A DNA stretch of 64,000 bases from HdN1 sp964473645 (GCA_964473645.1 CAYYPW010000012.1:106374-170373), one strand, 5' to 3'; shown: positions 1-9,209, counted from the stretch's first letter. Numbers and translations are program-made. The notes: a model not told the origin generated them from the letters alone.

Positions 1-647
1 AACACATCACCGATTTCTCGCTGCAGGAACGTCGTCGTTGAACCGCGAGCACCGGTATCCAATACCGGAACATTTTTATAGAGTTTGGCGACAAATTCCT
101 GAGCAGCAGTATCCGATCCTAATTTCTGCTTGGCAAAGCCCCAGGCCGCCAGGTAGTTCCAGCGAGCGCCACCTGAGGTTTTTGGATTCGGTGTAATCAC
201 CTCAATGCCCTTTTTTACCAGATCATCCCAATCCTTGATTTGCTTGGGGTTACCCTTGCGCACCAGAAAGACGATGGTAGAGGTATAAGGCGCGCTGCTT
301 TGTGGCAGGCGACTTTGCCAGTTTTCAGGGATCAACTTACCGTTTTTGTACAGCGGGTCAATGTCGCCGGCTAATGCCAGCGTTACGACATCGGCCTGCA
401 ATCCATCCACCACCGCACGTGATTGCGCACCCGATCCGCCGTGTGATTGGTCAACGATCACATCGTCACCCGTCTTGGCTTTCCAGTGTTTGGCAAAGGC
501 TGCGTTGTATTCTTTGTAAAGCTCACGTGTCGGGTCATACGAAACGTTGAGCAAATTGATTTCTTTCGCCAGAACCGACGTAGACAGGGTGAGCGCGCTC
601 ACCACTGCCAGCAGCTGTCCAGCGCGACCTTTCAAGGTGCGTGACAT
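1..647 (-). CDS. Sulfate/thiosulfate ABC transporter periplasmic binding protein (3' end outside window)
   Basis: This gene encodes the periplasmic receptor that captures sulfate or thiosulfate for a CysTWA-type ABC importer. I translated the minus strand from the ATG at 647. It begins MSRTLKGRAGQLLAVV and has a signal peptide ending near STSVLA. The mature part starts KEINLLNVSYDPTRELYKEYN and continues with SHGGSGAQSRAVVDGLQADV and ITPNPKTSGGARWNYLAAWG, all hallmarks of the Sbp/CysP family. About 215 of the usual 330 or so residues are in the window; the C-terminus lies beyond base 1. An AGAGGA ribosome site precedes the ATG. The porin gene lies only 61 bp upstream on the same strand with no terminator visible, so the two are probably co-transcribed. 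Sbp and CysP cannot be separated from the sequence alone. Confidence 0.95.
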   Translation of the reverse strand, partial: MSRTLKGRAGQLLAVVSALTLSTSVLAKEINLLNVSYDPTRELYKEYNAAFAKHWKAKTGDDVIVDQSHGGSGAQSRAVVDGLQADVVTLALAGDIDPLYKNGKLIPENWQSRLPQSSAPYTSTIVFLVRKGNPKQIKDWDDLVKKGIEVITPNPKTSGGARWNYLAAWGFAKQKLGSDTAAQEFVAKLYKNVPVLDTGARGSTTTFLQREIGDV

Positions 648-708
648 GTTTAAATCCTCTTAATTTAAAATGGCTTGACTCTAATCAAATAGATAGTCTG
701 TGAAAAAA

Positions 709-1986
709 TTAGAACGTCAGATCAAAGCCGATGGACGCGACTTTGTCAGTGACTGTTTCAGTGCTGACAAGTACATCGCCTTCAGTTTCCAGCGTGGCGT
801 AATAGCCATACAATTTTGCAGTGTCGTTGAGCTTGTAGTCAGCGCCAACAGCGATAGCGGTGGCTTCAACGTCGTCATACTGAGTCGCACCGGCAGCAGC
901 AAAGGGCGTAGACTCTGAAAATCCGTATTGCGCTTTCGCCGTCCAGGGCCCGGCAATTTTCCAGGCAGCGTTAAGCACATAGCCATCTTGCTCTTTGTAT
1001 GAGCTGCCTGATGCGCCATCCCACTCGTTCAACGGGTTAGCACCATTCGATGCACCTTTGGTCGATGCCGTAGAGCCATAAGCAGAAGAGAAGGGTGCTA
1101 TTTTGTCGAAGCTTTCATGTTGCTCTGCTGTTTGATAGATGGCACCGATTTTTACTGGGCCGAATCCAACTTCGCCAACGGCACGTATTGCATCAGTGGT
1201 AGATACGTTGCTGTCTGCACCCAAACCGACAAACCAGCTAGCTTTGCCATAGGTAACAGAGACCGAAGAACCTGCACCTATGCCGTTATCATCCTGCTTA
1301 TCGGTGGCACTGTTTTCAACACCGGTTTCTTCGTTTTGAATGGCGGCCAGCTTGACTTCAACGCCACCTGCGAACAAGGGCGACGTATAAAGAAGCACGT
1401 TGTCGGCACGGTTTTCGCCTACCAGGTAGGCCTGAATATCGGCAAGCGCCAAGTCATTGAAGCGATCGATATCGCCGCGCACAATACTGTTGGTTTGAAT
1501 GGTTTTGAGCGGCGTATCGATTTTGCCTGCAGCCAACGTACCCCAGTTACCCTGCAGCCCCGCCCAGATATTACGTTGGCTGAAGGTCTGTCCACCGGAA
1601 GAACCATTGTCTACATCCACACCGAATTCAAGCACATAAAGTGCTTTCAACGAAGACGACAAATCTGCGTCTCCTCTCACGCCAAGGCGTGACGAATTGC
1701 TTTCAATCGCCCATTGATCGAGTTCTGATGCCGTGGCCGTGGCGCCACTATTGCGATAGGTTGCTGCTACAGCAGCACGCCCAGGGTCAGTCGCAGTAGG
1801 GGCAACCGCAGGAAAGGCGGGTGTTCTTTCTGCGAAGTCGATTTTCTCAAGATCATATTGGTTGGCCGACACGTTGATCTTGCCATAAACCGTTGGGAAA
1901 CCCGCTTGCGCAGGGGATGCGGCGCCCAACACCAAACCGGCGCCTAAGAGGCTGGCAGTGCTTAAATTCGAAATATTGCGTTTCAT
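709..1986 (-). CDS. Gram-negative general porin (outer membrane beta-barrel)
   Basis: This is a 425-residue porin expected to form a trimeric 16-strand channel in the outer membrane. It has a clear signal peptide ending SPAQA before GFPTVYGKINVS, a typical first strand. Further signs are the SNSSRLGVRGDADL motif, an NIWAGLQGNWGTLAAGKIDTPL stretch split over strands 4-5, and a terminal phenylalanine (DLTF), the usual sorting signal for the BAM machinery. Length fits the Porin_4/OmpC-like family. A GGAGA ribosome site lies just before the ATG. The sulfate-binding protein gene follows directly downstream on the same strand, which suggests, but does not prove, that this channel helps sulfate or other anions enter during sulfur limitation. 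Confidence 0.92.
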   Translation of the reverse strand: MKRNISNLSTASLLGAGLVLGAASPAQAGFPTVYGKINVSANQYDLEKIDFAERTPAFPAVAPTATDPGRAAVAATYRNSGATATASELDQWAIESNSSRLGVRGDADLSSSLKALYVLEFGVDVDNGSSGGQTFSQRNIWAGLQGNWGTLAAGKIDTPLKTIQTNSIVRGDIDRFNDLALADIQAYLVGENRADNVLLYTSPLFAGGVEVKLAAIQNEETGVENSATDKQDDNGIGAGSSVSVTYGKASWFVGLGADSNVSTTDAIRAVGEVGFGPVKIGAIYQTAEQHESFDKIAPFSSAYGSTASTKGASNGANPLNEWDGASGSSYKEQDGYVLNAAWKIAGPWTAKAQYGFSESTPFAAAGATQYDDVEATAIAVGADYKLNDTAKLYGYYATLETEGDVLVSTETVTDKVASIGFDLTF

Positions 1987-2277
1987 GTAAAGTCTCCACT
2001 CACATCATTTTGATAGGAGGCTCATCAACGAGGCATTGATCTTGCCAGCGACTGATTTGCCGGGTTGCGAGTGAAATTTACTGAGCGGAGCTGCATTGCA
2101 GAACGATTCATTTCTTCTTTGAATATGGGCGTTCGCCTTATATCGATATACGTCGGCACCTTTTTTACAAAGCAGTTTGGCCTGTTATGACCTGTAAATG
2201 GCATCTTTTGCGGTGTGCACTTTGGTTCCAGTTTCGCCATACTGGTGAAACACTTAGGTGAACACAGGAGCACTTCC

Positions 2278-3156
2278 ATGGCCACTTCCACGCAGTCCCC
2301 TACCGATCGTATTGGTACACCCGAGATTCCGGTGCGTCGTATGGATTTCGAGTTTGACGACACTATTCCAGAACTGTGGTTTGGCGGTGATCCTGTTCGC
2401 ACGATGCTGCTTACCGCGTTGTCGTGCACCTTTCCCGAAGGCGAGCGTATGTTCATGCGCTCGGTGCGACATTTTCAGGACCGCATCCAAGATCCCGCGT
2501 TACAAAAGCAGGTAAAAGCGTTCATCGGCCAAGAAGCGCATCATGGCAAAGAGCATCAAGCCTTCAACGACATGATGGCGCGCAAAGGTTTACCCATTGC
2601 GAATATTGAGCGCATCACCAAAGTGGGATTGTCTCGCGAAGAGTCGTTCTTTTCACCCGAGCGCATGCTTGCGAAAACCTGTGCGTTGGAGCATTTCACT
2701 GCAATGTTTGCCGAGATGCTGCTGGAATATCCCGAACTTATCGATGACATTGATGAGCGTCTGAAACCGCTGTGGATGTGGCATGCGGTAGAGGAGAGCG
2801 AACACAAGGCGGTCGCGTTTGATGTGTACAAAGAGCAAGTCGATAGCTACTGGATACGCACCAGCGAGATGGCGTTAACCACAGTGCTATTCAGCTTTTT
2901 CTCGACGTTGCATACAGTGCAATTGTTACGTTCGAGCAAGGGTGCAAAGGCCGCTCAAAACAAACGTTATTCTCCAGGACGCCAACTAAGCGAACTCTGG
3001 AAACACCGTGAAATTTTCGGCAAGCTGGGCAAACACTATTTGGCCTACTATCGCCCGGATTTTCATCCTTCACAGAAAGACAGCAGTTTTTTGCGTAAAA
3101 AAGGCTTAAAGATGCTCAAGCGTTACGTTGGTGAGCGGGCGTTGCAGGCGGCATGA
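2278..3156 (+). CDS. Predicted metal-dependent hydrolase (COG3687 type)
   Basis: The 292-residue product resembles the COG3687 family of predicted metal-dependent hydrolases. The start at 2278 is chosen because AGGAG lies 7 bases before it and family members begin close to this point; the open frame extends 21 codons further upstream without a ribosome site. The N-terminal part has RRMDFEFDDTIPELWFGGDP. Glutamate and histidine rich motifs follow (FIGQEAHHGKEH, ALEHFTAMFAE, HAVEESEHKAVAFDVY) that look like metal ligands in a helical, ferritin-like fold. A hydrophobic stretch around MALTTVLFSFFSTLHTV may sit at the membrane. The true substrate is unknown. The gene is divergent from the porin and stands alone before a strong hairpin. 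Confidence 0.8.
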   Translation: MATSTQSPTDRIGTPEIPVRRMDFEFDDTIPELWFGGDPVRTMLLTALSCTFPEGERMFMRSVRHFQDRIQDPALQKQVKAFIGQEAHHGKEHQAFNDMMARKGLPIANIERITKVGLSREESFFSPERMLAKTCALEHFTAMFAEMLLEYPELIDDIDERLKPLWMWHAVEESEHKAVAFDVYKEQVDSYWIRTSEMALTTVLFSFFSTLHTVQLLRSSKGAKAAQNKRYSPGRQLSELWKHREIFGKLGKHYLAYYRPDFHPSQKDSSFLRKKGLKMLKRYVGERALQAA

Positions 3157-3177
3157 GAGCGCGGCGTCATAACGCGA

Positions 3178-3216
3178 TGTGAGAACTCGGTGTGAGATTG
3201 CTGTGTGAGAACATAG
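3178..3216. repeat. Three 13-bp tandem repeats, intergenic
   Basis: Three consecutive 13-bp units begin TGTGAGA (at 3178, 3191 and 3204). The seven first bases are identical and the rest drifts. The array starts about 20 bases after the stop codon of the hydrolase gene. It is one of several short degenerate arrays in this window. Confidence 0.65.
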
Positions 3217-3250
3217 GCATCCTGCGCCACTCATGTGTCTGCATTATCCT

Positions 3251-3297
3251 TTGTTGAAAACCGGGTACTCCATTGCGGAGTACCCGGTTTTCAACAA
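3251..3297. terminator. Perfect 21-bp inverted repeat, likely bidirectional terminator
   Basis: Bases 3251-3271 are the exact reverse complement of 3277-3297, with a 5-base ATTGC loop. The stem has a GC core (CCGGGTACTCC) flanked by AAAA on the left and TTTT on the right, the form expected of a terminator that works in both directions. It lies about 95 bases after the hydrolase stop codon. The stem is longer than most intrinsic terminators. Confidence 0.75.
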
Positions 3298-3700
3298 TAC
3301 AGTATCCACAATCTTCACCCCGTAACCATCGCCCTCAAAAACAACGCCCCGCAATAGGGCGTTATCGTCCCACTAGAATCATTAGGGTCTTTCACGACAG
3401 CATTTCTTACGTCAACATCTTGTTGAGACAAGCAAAGCGTATGCCTGACACCAATAAATCTATTTTGGACTATCCGCTTGCAAGTCTGCTCGTTTGGTTG
3501 AAACTACAAATATCAAAAGCAACAACGGTTTAACCCATTTTTCACGCCAATTAACGCAATGGATTGGGATCAATCCTGCCATGCGACAGACTTTTGACAA
3601 GCATCGGCACGGCTTCTAGCCTTTTATTTCGTTACCATTTTTATCACTGTACGCGTGAGCAAGTATTTTTGCGCGCGACATCAACGGGATAACTTGTGCC
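3298..3700. other. Intergenic region, no supported gene
   Basis: No convincing gene is visible between the 21-bp hairpin and the lipoprotein gene. A weaker hairpin with a 7-bp stem (AACGCCC at 3343-3349, GGGCGTT at 3357-3363) is present. The region should also contain the lipoprotein promoter, which I could not place with confidence. Confidence 0.5.
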
Positions 3701-6427
3701 ATGAAATTCAAGAGAAAACTGATATCTGCCGCTGTTGCCGTTGCATTGGCCGGTCTAGTGGTTGGCTGCGGTGACTCCAAGAAAAAACACCCCGTGACTG
3801 ATACCGGATCAACCACGGAACAATCGGTGTCGGGCGTCGCGGTGAAAGGTATTTTCAAAAACGCAAACGTCACCATCAACGAAATTGTCGACGGCACGCG
3901 CAATCAGTTAGGCACTGCCGTCACTGACGATCAAGGAAACTACGAAGTCTCCCTAGATCGAGGCGCATCGTCGGGCATTCTTGAAATTATTGTATCCCCC
4001 GGCACCAACTCCAGTATTGTCTGCGACGTCGTGGATGGTTGCGGCTCCGTACCTTTCGGCGGAAGCATCGCCGTCGCCGCCGGCAGTGGATTGGTCATGA
4101 AAGCGATCGTCGCGGCGTCCGCTGATCAAACCACTGTCAACACTGCCGTGTCACCCTTAACCAACATGGCCGCAGCACGGGTGGAAGCACTTGGCACCTT
4201 CAATGAAGCCAATATCAATACCGCAGCTAATGAGGTGCTTGCGATTACCGGCATTGATGTGCGTACCTCTGTTCCCATTGATATCACCAGTGAAGCCAGT
4301 CTTGCTTCCGCATCCACTGCAGAAAAACAACAGGCATTGTATCTTGCCGGTTTGGCGGATCTGTTGATCACATCCGACGGCAGCATTGATGCAGGCGCGC
4401 TTGATGATTTGGCAGAATCATTTTCCGATGGCGAATTTTCAAATGAAGACGAAATTTCTCTGGGCGAAATTCTCGACGCTGTTGAGAATGCGGCTGAAAA
4501 TGTCCCCTCAAGTATCGCCGATGACCTAACCGAAGCGATCACCGCCATCGAAAATAAGGTTACTGCGATTAAAGATGACCCTAATTTTTCTGACGACTTG
4601 GAGGCGCATGCACAATTAACGGCAGTTGCACGTGCAAAGGCGCTGGTCGGCAATACGCGCGCCTGGCTGAGTGCCATTAAGGATTTCAAGGAAGATTTCA
4701 ATGACGGTAGCTATGAGTCCAGTGTCAACCTGTTCTTTGATGAAGAAGCCATTAAAGACACATTGGATGATGATGCGCAACGAGCCGCACAGCTTTCGGG
4801 GGAAATTCTTAATCAAACGCTGGATGCTCTTGAACTGCCCGTGGTGCGAGCCACACTGGAATCTGGCGAATCGTATCCGGTTCCCATTTTCAACGATAGC
4901 GGCGATGAGGTCGGCACCCTTGATGTGCGGGTTGATGACACTAACGGCATTGCCATTATTTTGAGTGGCACACTGGATGCTGAAAATAATGTTGTCGTTA
5001 ACGATCTCACCCTGAGCAGCAATTTAACGCTGGATAGTTTCAACGAAGACTACACGCTTTTCGAAACGTTCACGTCAAACGCCGTCAATCTTCTGCTGAC
5101 AGGTAGTATTGTGGTGGGCAGCTCAAGCCTGACGTTCAATTCAGTCGCCGTCGATATTACAGCCACCGAAGACTTCACAGTCGGCGGTGACGGTCAGACC
5201 GCTGACGAAGACGCTGAAGCCATTTTTGATTCCATGACACTGGAGGGCAATATTGTCATTAGCACCAATCAAGGCGCGAATAGTTTTAACGGGCTTGTCG
5301 CGTTGGAGTTGGATGCGTTGCAACCCGATGTAGTGGCGGAATCTGTGCTGAGCTTGAAATCCGTCGATTTGGAGGGCGCATTTACGTCGCCAACCGGCAC
5401 GTTCGATATTGCCACCAGTTTGCTGATCAGCAATGCAGATCGGTTTGATACCTTTGGGTTTGCCGAGCACGATGATGTTGTGTATGAATCGATATATGTA
5501 CCGGGTAATCAGTTTGGCCTGAATAGCGAGACGCTTGCGGACCAAATAGAAGAAGATCTTGCCAGTGGTGTCAGCGGCATCAACCTGTATTATTCCTACT
5601 ACGATGAATTCTTTGATTCCACCTACTTGAATGTTCAGGTGTATTTCGCCGCTGATACATTGAGGAGTATGTACCTTTCTCTTGATCTGCCAGGCGATAT
5701 GACGGCCGCTTCTGATTCAGAAATTATTGCTGCAATCGTAGCTGAATTCGAAGAAGGACTGTTTGATGTCAGTGTGAGCTATGCCGATTACGATGCAGCG
5801 CAAGATGAAACCTTTGTCGGCGTCTCTGTCTTGTTTGCAAGTGATGTTATTGGCTATCAATTTGTTGATATCACCATGCCTGGATCATATTTTTCGATTT
5901 CCCAAGAAGAATTGCTTGCTCAGATTCAGGAAGAAACGCAACTTGATGTTTTTGGTTTCGACATTGAGTATGCATACTACCTTTCTGAAAGCGACGAAAC
6001 CTATTTCAATATTGCTGGCTTTGTTCCCGACTTTGAAAGCGAAGACTACTTCCTGCAAGGTGTGCTCACTGTCTCCACCGACATTGAAGTTGAAGGCTTG
6101 CCCGCTGCAGATGCTATAGTCTCTGTCGGCCGCACCGCACTCAACGGCGCCTATGCTGAAATCAACCTGAGCTGGGAAGGCGAGCGCTACCTCTTTGCCA
6201 TTGATGCGCCCAACCTTGACGGTGAAAGTGACGATCGCACGGCAACACTGACCGTCACCGATCAGGCCGGCACCGCTATGATCCTCAACCTGAGTGAAGT
6301 CAACGAGTCCATCAGTGGCACCGTTATTGTCGATGGCAGAGAAGTGGGCACCATCTCTGACAGCTCTGGTGTACCCATTGTTCGATACAGCGATGGTAAC
6401 GAAACCTCCTTCGAATCCCTGTTCTGA
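3701..6427 (+). CDS. Large lipoprotein of unknown function with carboxypeptidase-regulatory-like domain and three 63-residue repeats
   Basis: I do not recognise this 908-residue protein as a named family. It is a lipoprotein: a basic start and hydrophobic stretch end in LVVGC with the lipidated cysteine at residue 23, followed by a DSKKK linker. Residues about 45-130 (VAVKGIFKNANVTI ... TDDQGNYEVSLDRG) look like a beta-sandwich of the carboxypeptidase regulatory-like type found in surface lipoproteins. A mostly helical, acidic part covers about 150-400 and a beta-rich part about 400-600. Three tandem repeats start near residues 608, 672 and 735, each with a short helix, a V-Y-Y strand, and an acidic turn before a second strand. 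The protein is very acidic, as in marine or salt-exposed secreted proteins. It is flanked by hairpins and is probably transcribed alone. Confidence 0.7.
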   Translation: MKFKRKLISAAVAVALAGLVVGCGDSKKKHPVTDTGSTTEQSVSGVAVKGIFKNANVTINEIVDGTRNQLGTAVTDDQGNYEVSLDRGASSGILEIIVSPGTNSSIVCDVVDGCGSVPFGGSIAVAAGSGLVMKAIVAASADQTTVNTAVSPLTNMAAARVEALGTFNEANINTAANEVLAITGIDVRTSVPIDITSEASLASASTAEKQQALYLAGLADLLITSDGSIDAGALDDLAESFSDGEFSNEDEISLGEILDAVENAAENVPSSIADDLTEAITAIENKVTAIKDDPNFSDDLEAHAQLTAVARAKALVGNTRAWLSAIKDFKEDFNDGSYESSVNLFFDEEAIKDTLDDDAQRAAQLSGEILNQTLDALELPVVRATLESGESYPVPIFNDSGDEVGTLDVRVDDTNGIAIILSGTLDAENNVVVNDLTLSSNLTLDSFNEDYTLFETFTSNAVNLLLTGSIVVGSSSLTFNSVAVDITATEDFTVGGDGQTADEDAEAIFDSMTLEGNIVISTNQGANSFNGLVALELDALQPDVVAESVLSLKSVDLEGAFTSPTGTFDIATSLLISNADRFDTFGFAEHDDVVYESIYVPGNQFGLNSETLADQIEEDLASGVSGINLYYSYYDEFFDSTYLNVQVYFAADTLRSMYLSLDLPGDMTAASDSEIIAAIVAEFEEGLFDVSVSYADYDAAQDETFVGVSVLFASDVIGYQFVDITMPGSYFSISQEELLAQIQEETQLDVFGFDIEYAYYLSESDETYFNIAGFVPDFESEDYFLQGVLTVSTDIEVEGLPAADAIVSVGRTALNGAYAEINLSWEGERYLFAIDAPNLDGESDDRTATLTVTDQAGTAMILNLSEVNESISGTVIVDGREVGTISDSSGVPIVRYSDGNETSFESLF

Positions 6428-6446
6428 GTAGGGGTTGTTACAAACC

Positions 6447-6470
6447 AAGGGGGCGCGAGCCCCCTTTCTT
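6447..6470 (+). terminator. Intrinsic terminator after the lipoprotein gene
   Basis: An 8-bp perfect stem (AAGGGGGC, loop GCGA, GCCCCCTT) is followed by TCTT, 20 bases after the stop codon. Confidence 0.85.
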
Positions 6471-6493
6471 ATGTCATTCTGACGCGGATCTTC

Positions 6494-6535
6494 CGATACA
6501 GGCTTTGCGATACAGACTTTTCGATACAGGATGAG
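6494..6535. repeat. Three 14-bp tandem repeats, intergenic
   Basis: Three 14-bp units each start CGATACAG (6494, 6508, 6522). They lie between the lipoprotein terminator and the next gene, about 30 bases before its start codon. Confidence 0.65.
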
Positions 6536-6564
6536 TGCAATGATAGGGTTGGGTTTTCTTTGCA

Positions 6565-7665
6565 ATGACGAATAGTTCAGCGTTTTCTCACAGCCGTAAA
6601 ACCATCCCTTCACTCGCAATGGTGATCCTCACCACAGGCAGCCCGTTATCCCAGGCAAATACCCGCATCAGCACCGAATTCTCCAGTTTCAGTGTCGCCG
6701 AAGCGCAATCGGTTTATCAAACCATGAAAGACTGGGAGGGCAAACAACACCGGGGCAACTATGCAGCCACCTTCGATAAATTTTCCGTATCAGCCCATTG
6801 GAACGCGTGGACGTTGTCTCTGTTTTCGCGCTTTGATTACCGGCTGAAATTCAGCAACGATACCGCGCGCCTGTTTTACGAAGACAAGAATAAAATTTCA
6901 CCCCAACAAGCCAGACAATACAAAGTCGATCTGGATGTCGTGCACCACGTCAGCAAAGGCGCAGGTTTTGCCTATACGTTCCAACCCCACACCTCGCTGA
7001 CCCTTACCCCGCAATTCAGTCTGTTTGAGTCAGGTGATCTGCTGGATGGCCGATTAAAAGGCACCGCCAGTTATTCCGACGAAGGCGAATCCAGCGCCGA
7101 ACTCGCACTGGATTACTACTACGAAGAAGACAAAATTTTTGATCGCCCCCTCGATGATGTCCCTCAGGGACGTGGTTATGCGCTTGATCTGGGCCTGACA
7201 TGGAACATCGATAAACAATGGACGCTTGCGCTCCAAACCTCTGACCTGTACGCCCGCATCGACTGGAAAGAAGCACCGTTCACCACGGCAAGAAGTCGAG
7301 CCGCCCCCTTGGCGACCGATGATCCGTTTGAATACTACAAACAGGCCACGATCTCGGGCGTCGAATCCTTCGAACGCTTTCGGCAACATTTACCCATGCG
7401 TCTGGAATCCCGCATCAGCTACGCGCTGCCACAGGCAGAATTGGCGTTGGAAACCTGGGGAGAACCGCAACAAACCTATTTCGCGCCTTCGATCAGTCGC
7501 AGCATTGGCGCATGGACACTCACAGGGTTGGCGGAAGTCAGAACCCAGGCCCTGGGTGTGCGTCTAAAGCATTCAAATTTTGGCCTCGAACTGATCAGCA
7601 ATTCGCTGGATTATCAAAAGTCCGACCTGCTCAGATTTAATATCGGGGCAGCCATACCGCTCTAA
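6565..7665 (+). CDS. Hypothetical outer-membrane beta-barrel-like protein
   Basis: The 366-residue product is not one I recognise. It has a hydrophobic N-terminus (TIPSLAMVILTTGSPLSQA) that can act as a signal peptide with cleavage near SQA-N. The rest alternates polar and hydrophobic residues in a strand-like way, for example WNAWTLSLFSRFDYRLKF, ALDLGLTWNIDKQWTLAL and FGLELISNSLDY, with many aromatic residues at strand ends. This pattern suggests an outer-membrane beta-barrel of roughly 14-16 strands. The start at 6565 lacks a strong ribosome site, and a later start is possible. The gene is separated from the lipoprotein by a terminator, so co-transcription is unlikely, though a shared surface role is possible. 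Confidence 0.6.
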   Translation: MTNSSAFSHSRKTIPSLAMVILTTGSPLSQANTRISTEFSSFSVAEAQSVYQTMKDWEGKQHRGNYAATFDKFSVSAHWNAWTLSLFSRFDYRLKFSNDTARLFYEDKNKISPQQARQYKVDLDVVHHVSKGAGFAYTFQPHTSLTLTPQFSLFESGDLLDGRLKGTASYSDEGESSAELALDYYYEEDKIFDRPLDDVPQGRGYALDLGLTWNIDKQWTLALQTSDLYARIDWKEAPFTTARSRAAPLATDDPFEYYKQATISGVESFERFRQHLPMRLESRISYALPQAELALETWGEPQQTYFAPSISRSIGAWTLTGLAEVRTQALGVRLKHSNFGLELISNSLDYQKSDLLRFNIGAAIPL

Positions 7666-7672
7666 TAAGCGA

Positions 7673-7698
7673 AAAAAAGGGGCATAAGCCCCTTTTTT
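7673..7698. terminator. Bidirectional terminator between convergent genes
   Basis: The stem AAAAAAGGGGC (7673-7683), loop ATAA, and GCCCCTTTTTT (7688-7698) is perfect and has T runs in both directions. It serves the barrel-like gene on the plus strand and hemL on the minus strand. Confidence 0.9.
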
Positions 7699-7730
7699 AT
7701 TGTCAGAGAAATGTCGCTTTGAAAATACCC

Positions 7731-9011
7731 TCAAAGCTTTGCAAAACACCTACCTGCCGCCGCCACTGACGCATCAATCAGTGCCTCTGTATGCGCACTT
7801 GACACAAACCCCGCCTCAAACGCGCTCGGTGCCAAATAAACCCCTTCCTCCAACATCAGGTGATAAAACCGCTTAAACCGCTCCACATCACAACTCATCA
7901 CCTGCTCAAAAAAATCCACGCGTGGCAACGCCGTAAAGAAAAATCCAAACATGCCCCCCACAACGGCCGTCGTCAGTGGCACACCAGCCTTCTTCGCCTC
8001 CGCCTCAAACCCTGCCATCAACCGCGTACTTAACTGCTCCAGCCGCGCATAAAACCCTATCGCACTCACCAGCGACAACATCGTCAAACCTGCTGCCATC
8101 GCCACCGGGTTGCCTGACAATGTCCCCGCCTGATACACCGGCCCCGCTGGCGCCAAATGCTGCATGATATCCCGACGCCCACCAAAGGCACCCACCGGCA
8201 TACCGCCGCCGATGACTTTGCCCAAGGTCGTCAGATCCGGCTTCACCCCATACAGTGCCTGCGCACCGCCCAATGCCACCCGAAATCCTGTCATCACCTC
8301 ATCAAAAATCAACACCGCGCCATACTGATCGCAAACCTCTCGCAGACCCTGCAAAAACCCAGGCAGCGGCGGAATGCAATTCATATTGCCCGCCACCGGC
8401 TCCACAATAATGGCCGCAATCTGATCCCCATTCTCACGAAACGCCTCGCGCACGTTATCCAGATCGTTAAACCGCAGCGTGATCGTATGCTCGGCCACCG
8501 ATGCCGGCACCCCCGGCGAACTCGGCACCCCCAAGGTCAACGCTCCCGACCCGGCCTTCACCAGCAATGAATCCGCATGCCCGTGATAGCAACCCTCAAA
8601 CTTCACGATTTTGTCCCGCCCGGTAAACCCACGCGCCAAACGGATTGCGCTCATGGTCGCCTCCGTCCCCGAGCTCACCATGCGCACAGACTCGATCGAC
8701 GGCACCAAAGCACATACGCGTTCAGCCATCTCGATCTCGATCGCGGTTGGCGCCCCAAAGCTCAAGCCTTTCGCCGCCGCCATTTGAACGGCTTCAACGA
8801 TTTGCGGGTGGCAATGCCCCAGAATCATCGGCCCCCACGACCCGACATAGTCGATATACCGCTTGCCATCCTCGTCCACCAGGTGGGCGCCCTCAGCGCT
8901 CTTGAAGAAAAGCGGCGTACCGCCCACCCCTTTAAATGCACGTACCGGGCTATTCACCCCGCCAGGAATCAAGTGGCGGGCCTTTTCAAACAGGATTTCA
9001 GAGCGACTCAT
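7731..9011 (-). CDS. hemL: Glutamate-1-semialdehyde 2,1-aminomutase
   Basis: HemL turns glutamate-1-semialdehyde into 5-aminolevulinate, the tetrapyrrole precursor in the C5 pathway, using pyridoxal phosphate in the cytoplasm. The 426 residues equal the length of E. coli HemL. The start MSRSEILFEKARHLIPGGVN is typical. Residues 139-145 (EGCYHGH) and the FDEV motif near 237 are cofactor-site segments. K265 in TTLGKVIGGGMPVGAFGG is the residue that binds the cofactor. In many pseudomonads hemL lies next to thiE and thiD; here an RND pump and cysH lie between them. Confidence 0.97.
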   Translation of the reverse strand: MSRSEILFEKARHLIPGGVNSPVRAFKGVGGTPLFFKSAEGAHLVDEDGKRYIDYVGSWGPMILGHCHPQIVEAVQMAAAKGLSFGAPTAIEIEMAERVCALVPSIESVRMVSSGTEATMSAIRLARGFTGRDKIVKFEGCYHGHADSLLVKAGSGALTLGVPSSPGVPASVAEHTITLRFNDLDNVREAFRENGDQIAAIIVEPVAGNMNCIPPLPGFLQGLREVCDQYGAVLIFDEVMTGFRVALGGAQALYGVKPDLTTLGKVIGGGMPVGAFGGRRDIMQHLAPAGPVYQAGTLSGNPVAMAAGLTMLSLVSAIGFYARLEQLSTRLMAGFEAEAKKAGVPLTTAVVGGMFGFFFTALPRVDFFEQVMSCDVERFKRFYHLMLEEGVYLAPSAFEAGFVSSAHTEALIDASVAAAGRCFAKL

Positions 9012-9209
9012 GCGAACACCATGTCAGTTGGAAAACAAATCGAAGGCTAATCAAACCGGAGGCACCTTAAACCCGAGGAAGGTTCAACCAGAGCAACGTC
9101 AAACCACCGTTAAATCAACGTAGTTGTAAAGCAACCCGTACCGAAATGCGGTCAATGGTATCAGGAAAACACTGTTCCATCTAAAGCGCTGACCGGCGAG
9201 ACACAAATC

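Noticed and set aside
3273..3533. 86-residue plus-strand open frame in the 3.3-3.5 kb gap
   Set aside because: It starts inside the 21-bp hairpin, has no ribosome site and no family features.
5885..6619. 244-residue minus-strand open frame over the end of the lipoprotein gene
   Set aside because: The plus-strand lipoprotein has a lipobox and repeats, while the reverse frame has neither a signal nor a start site.
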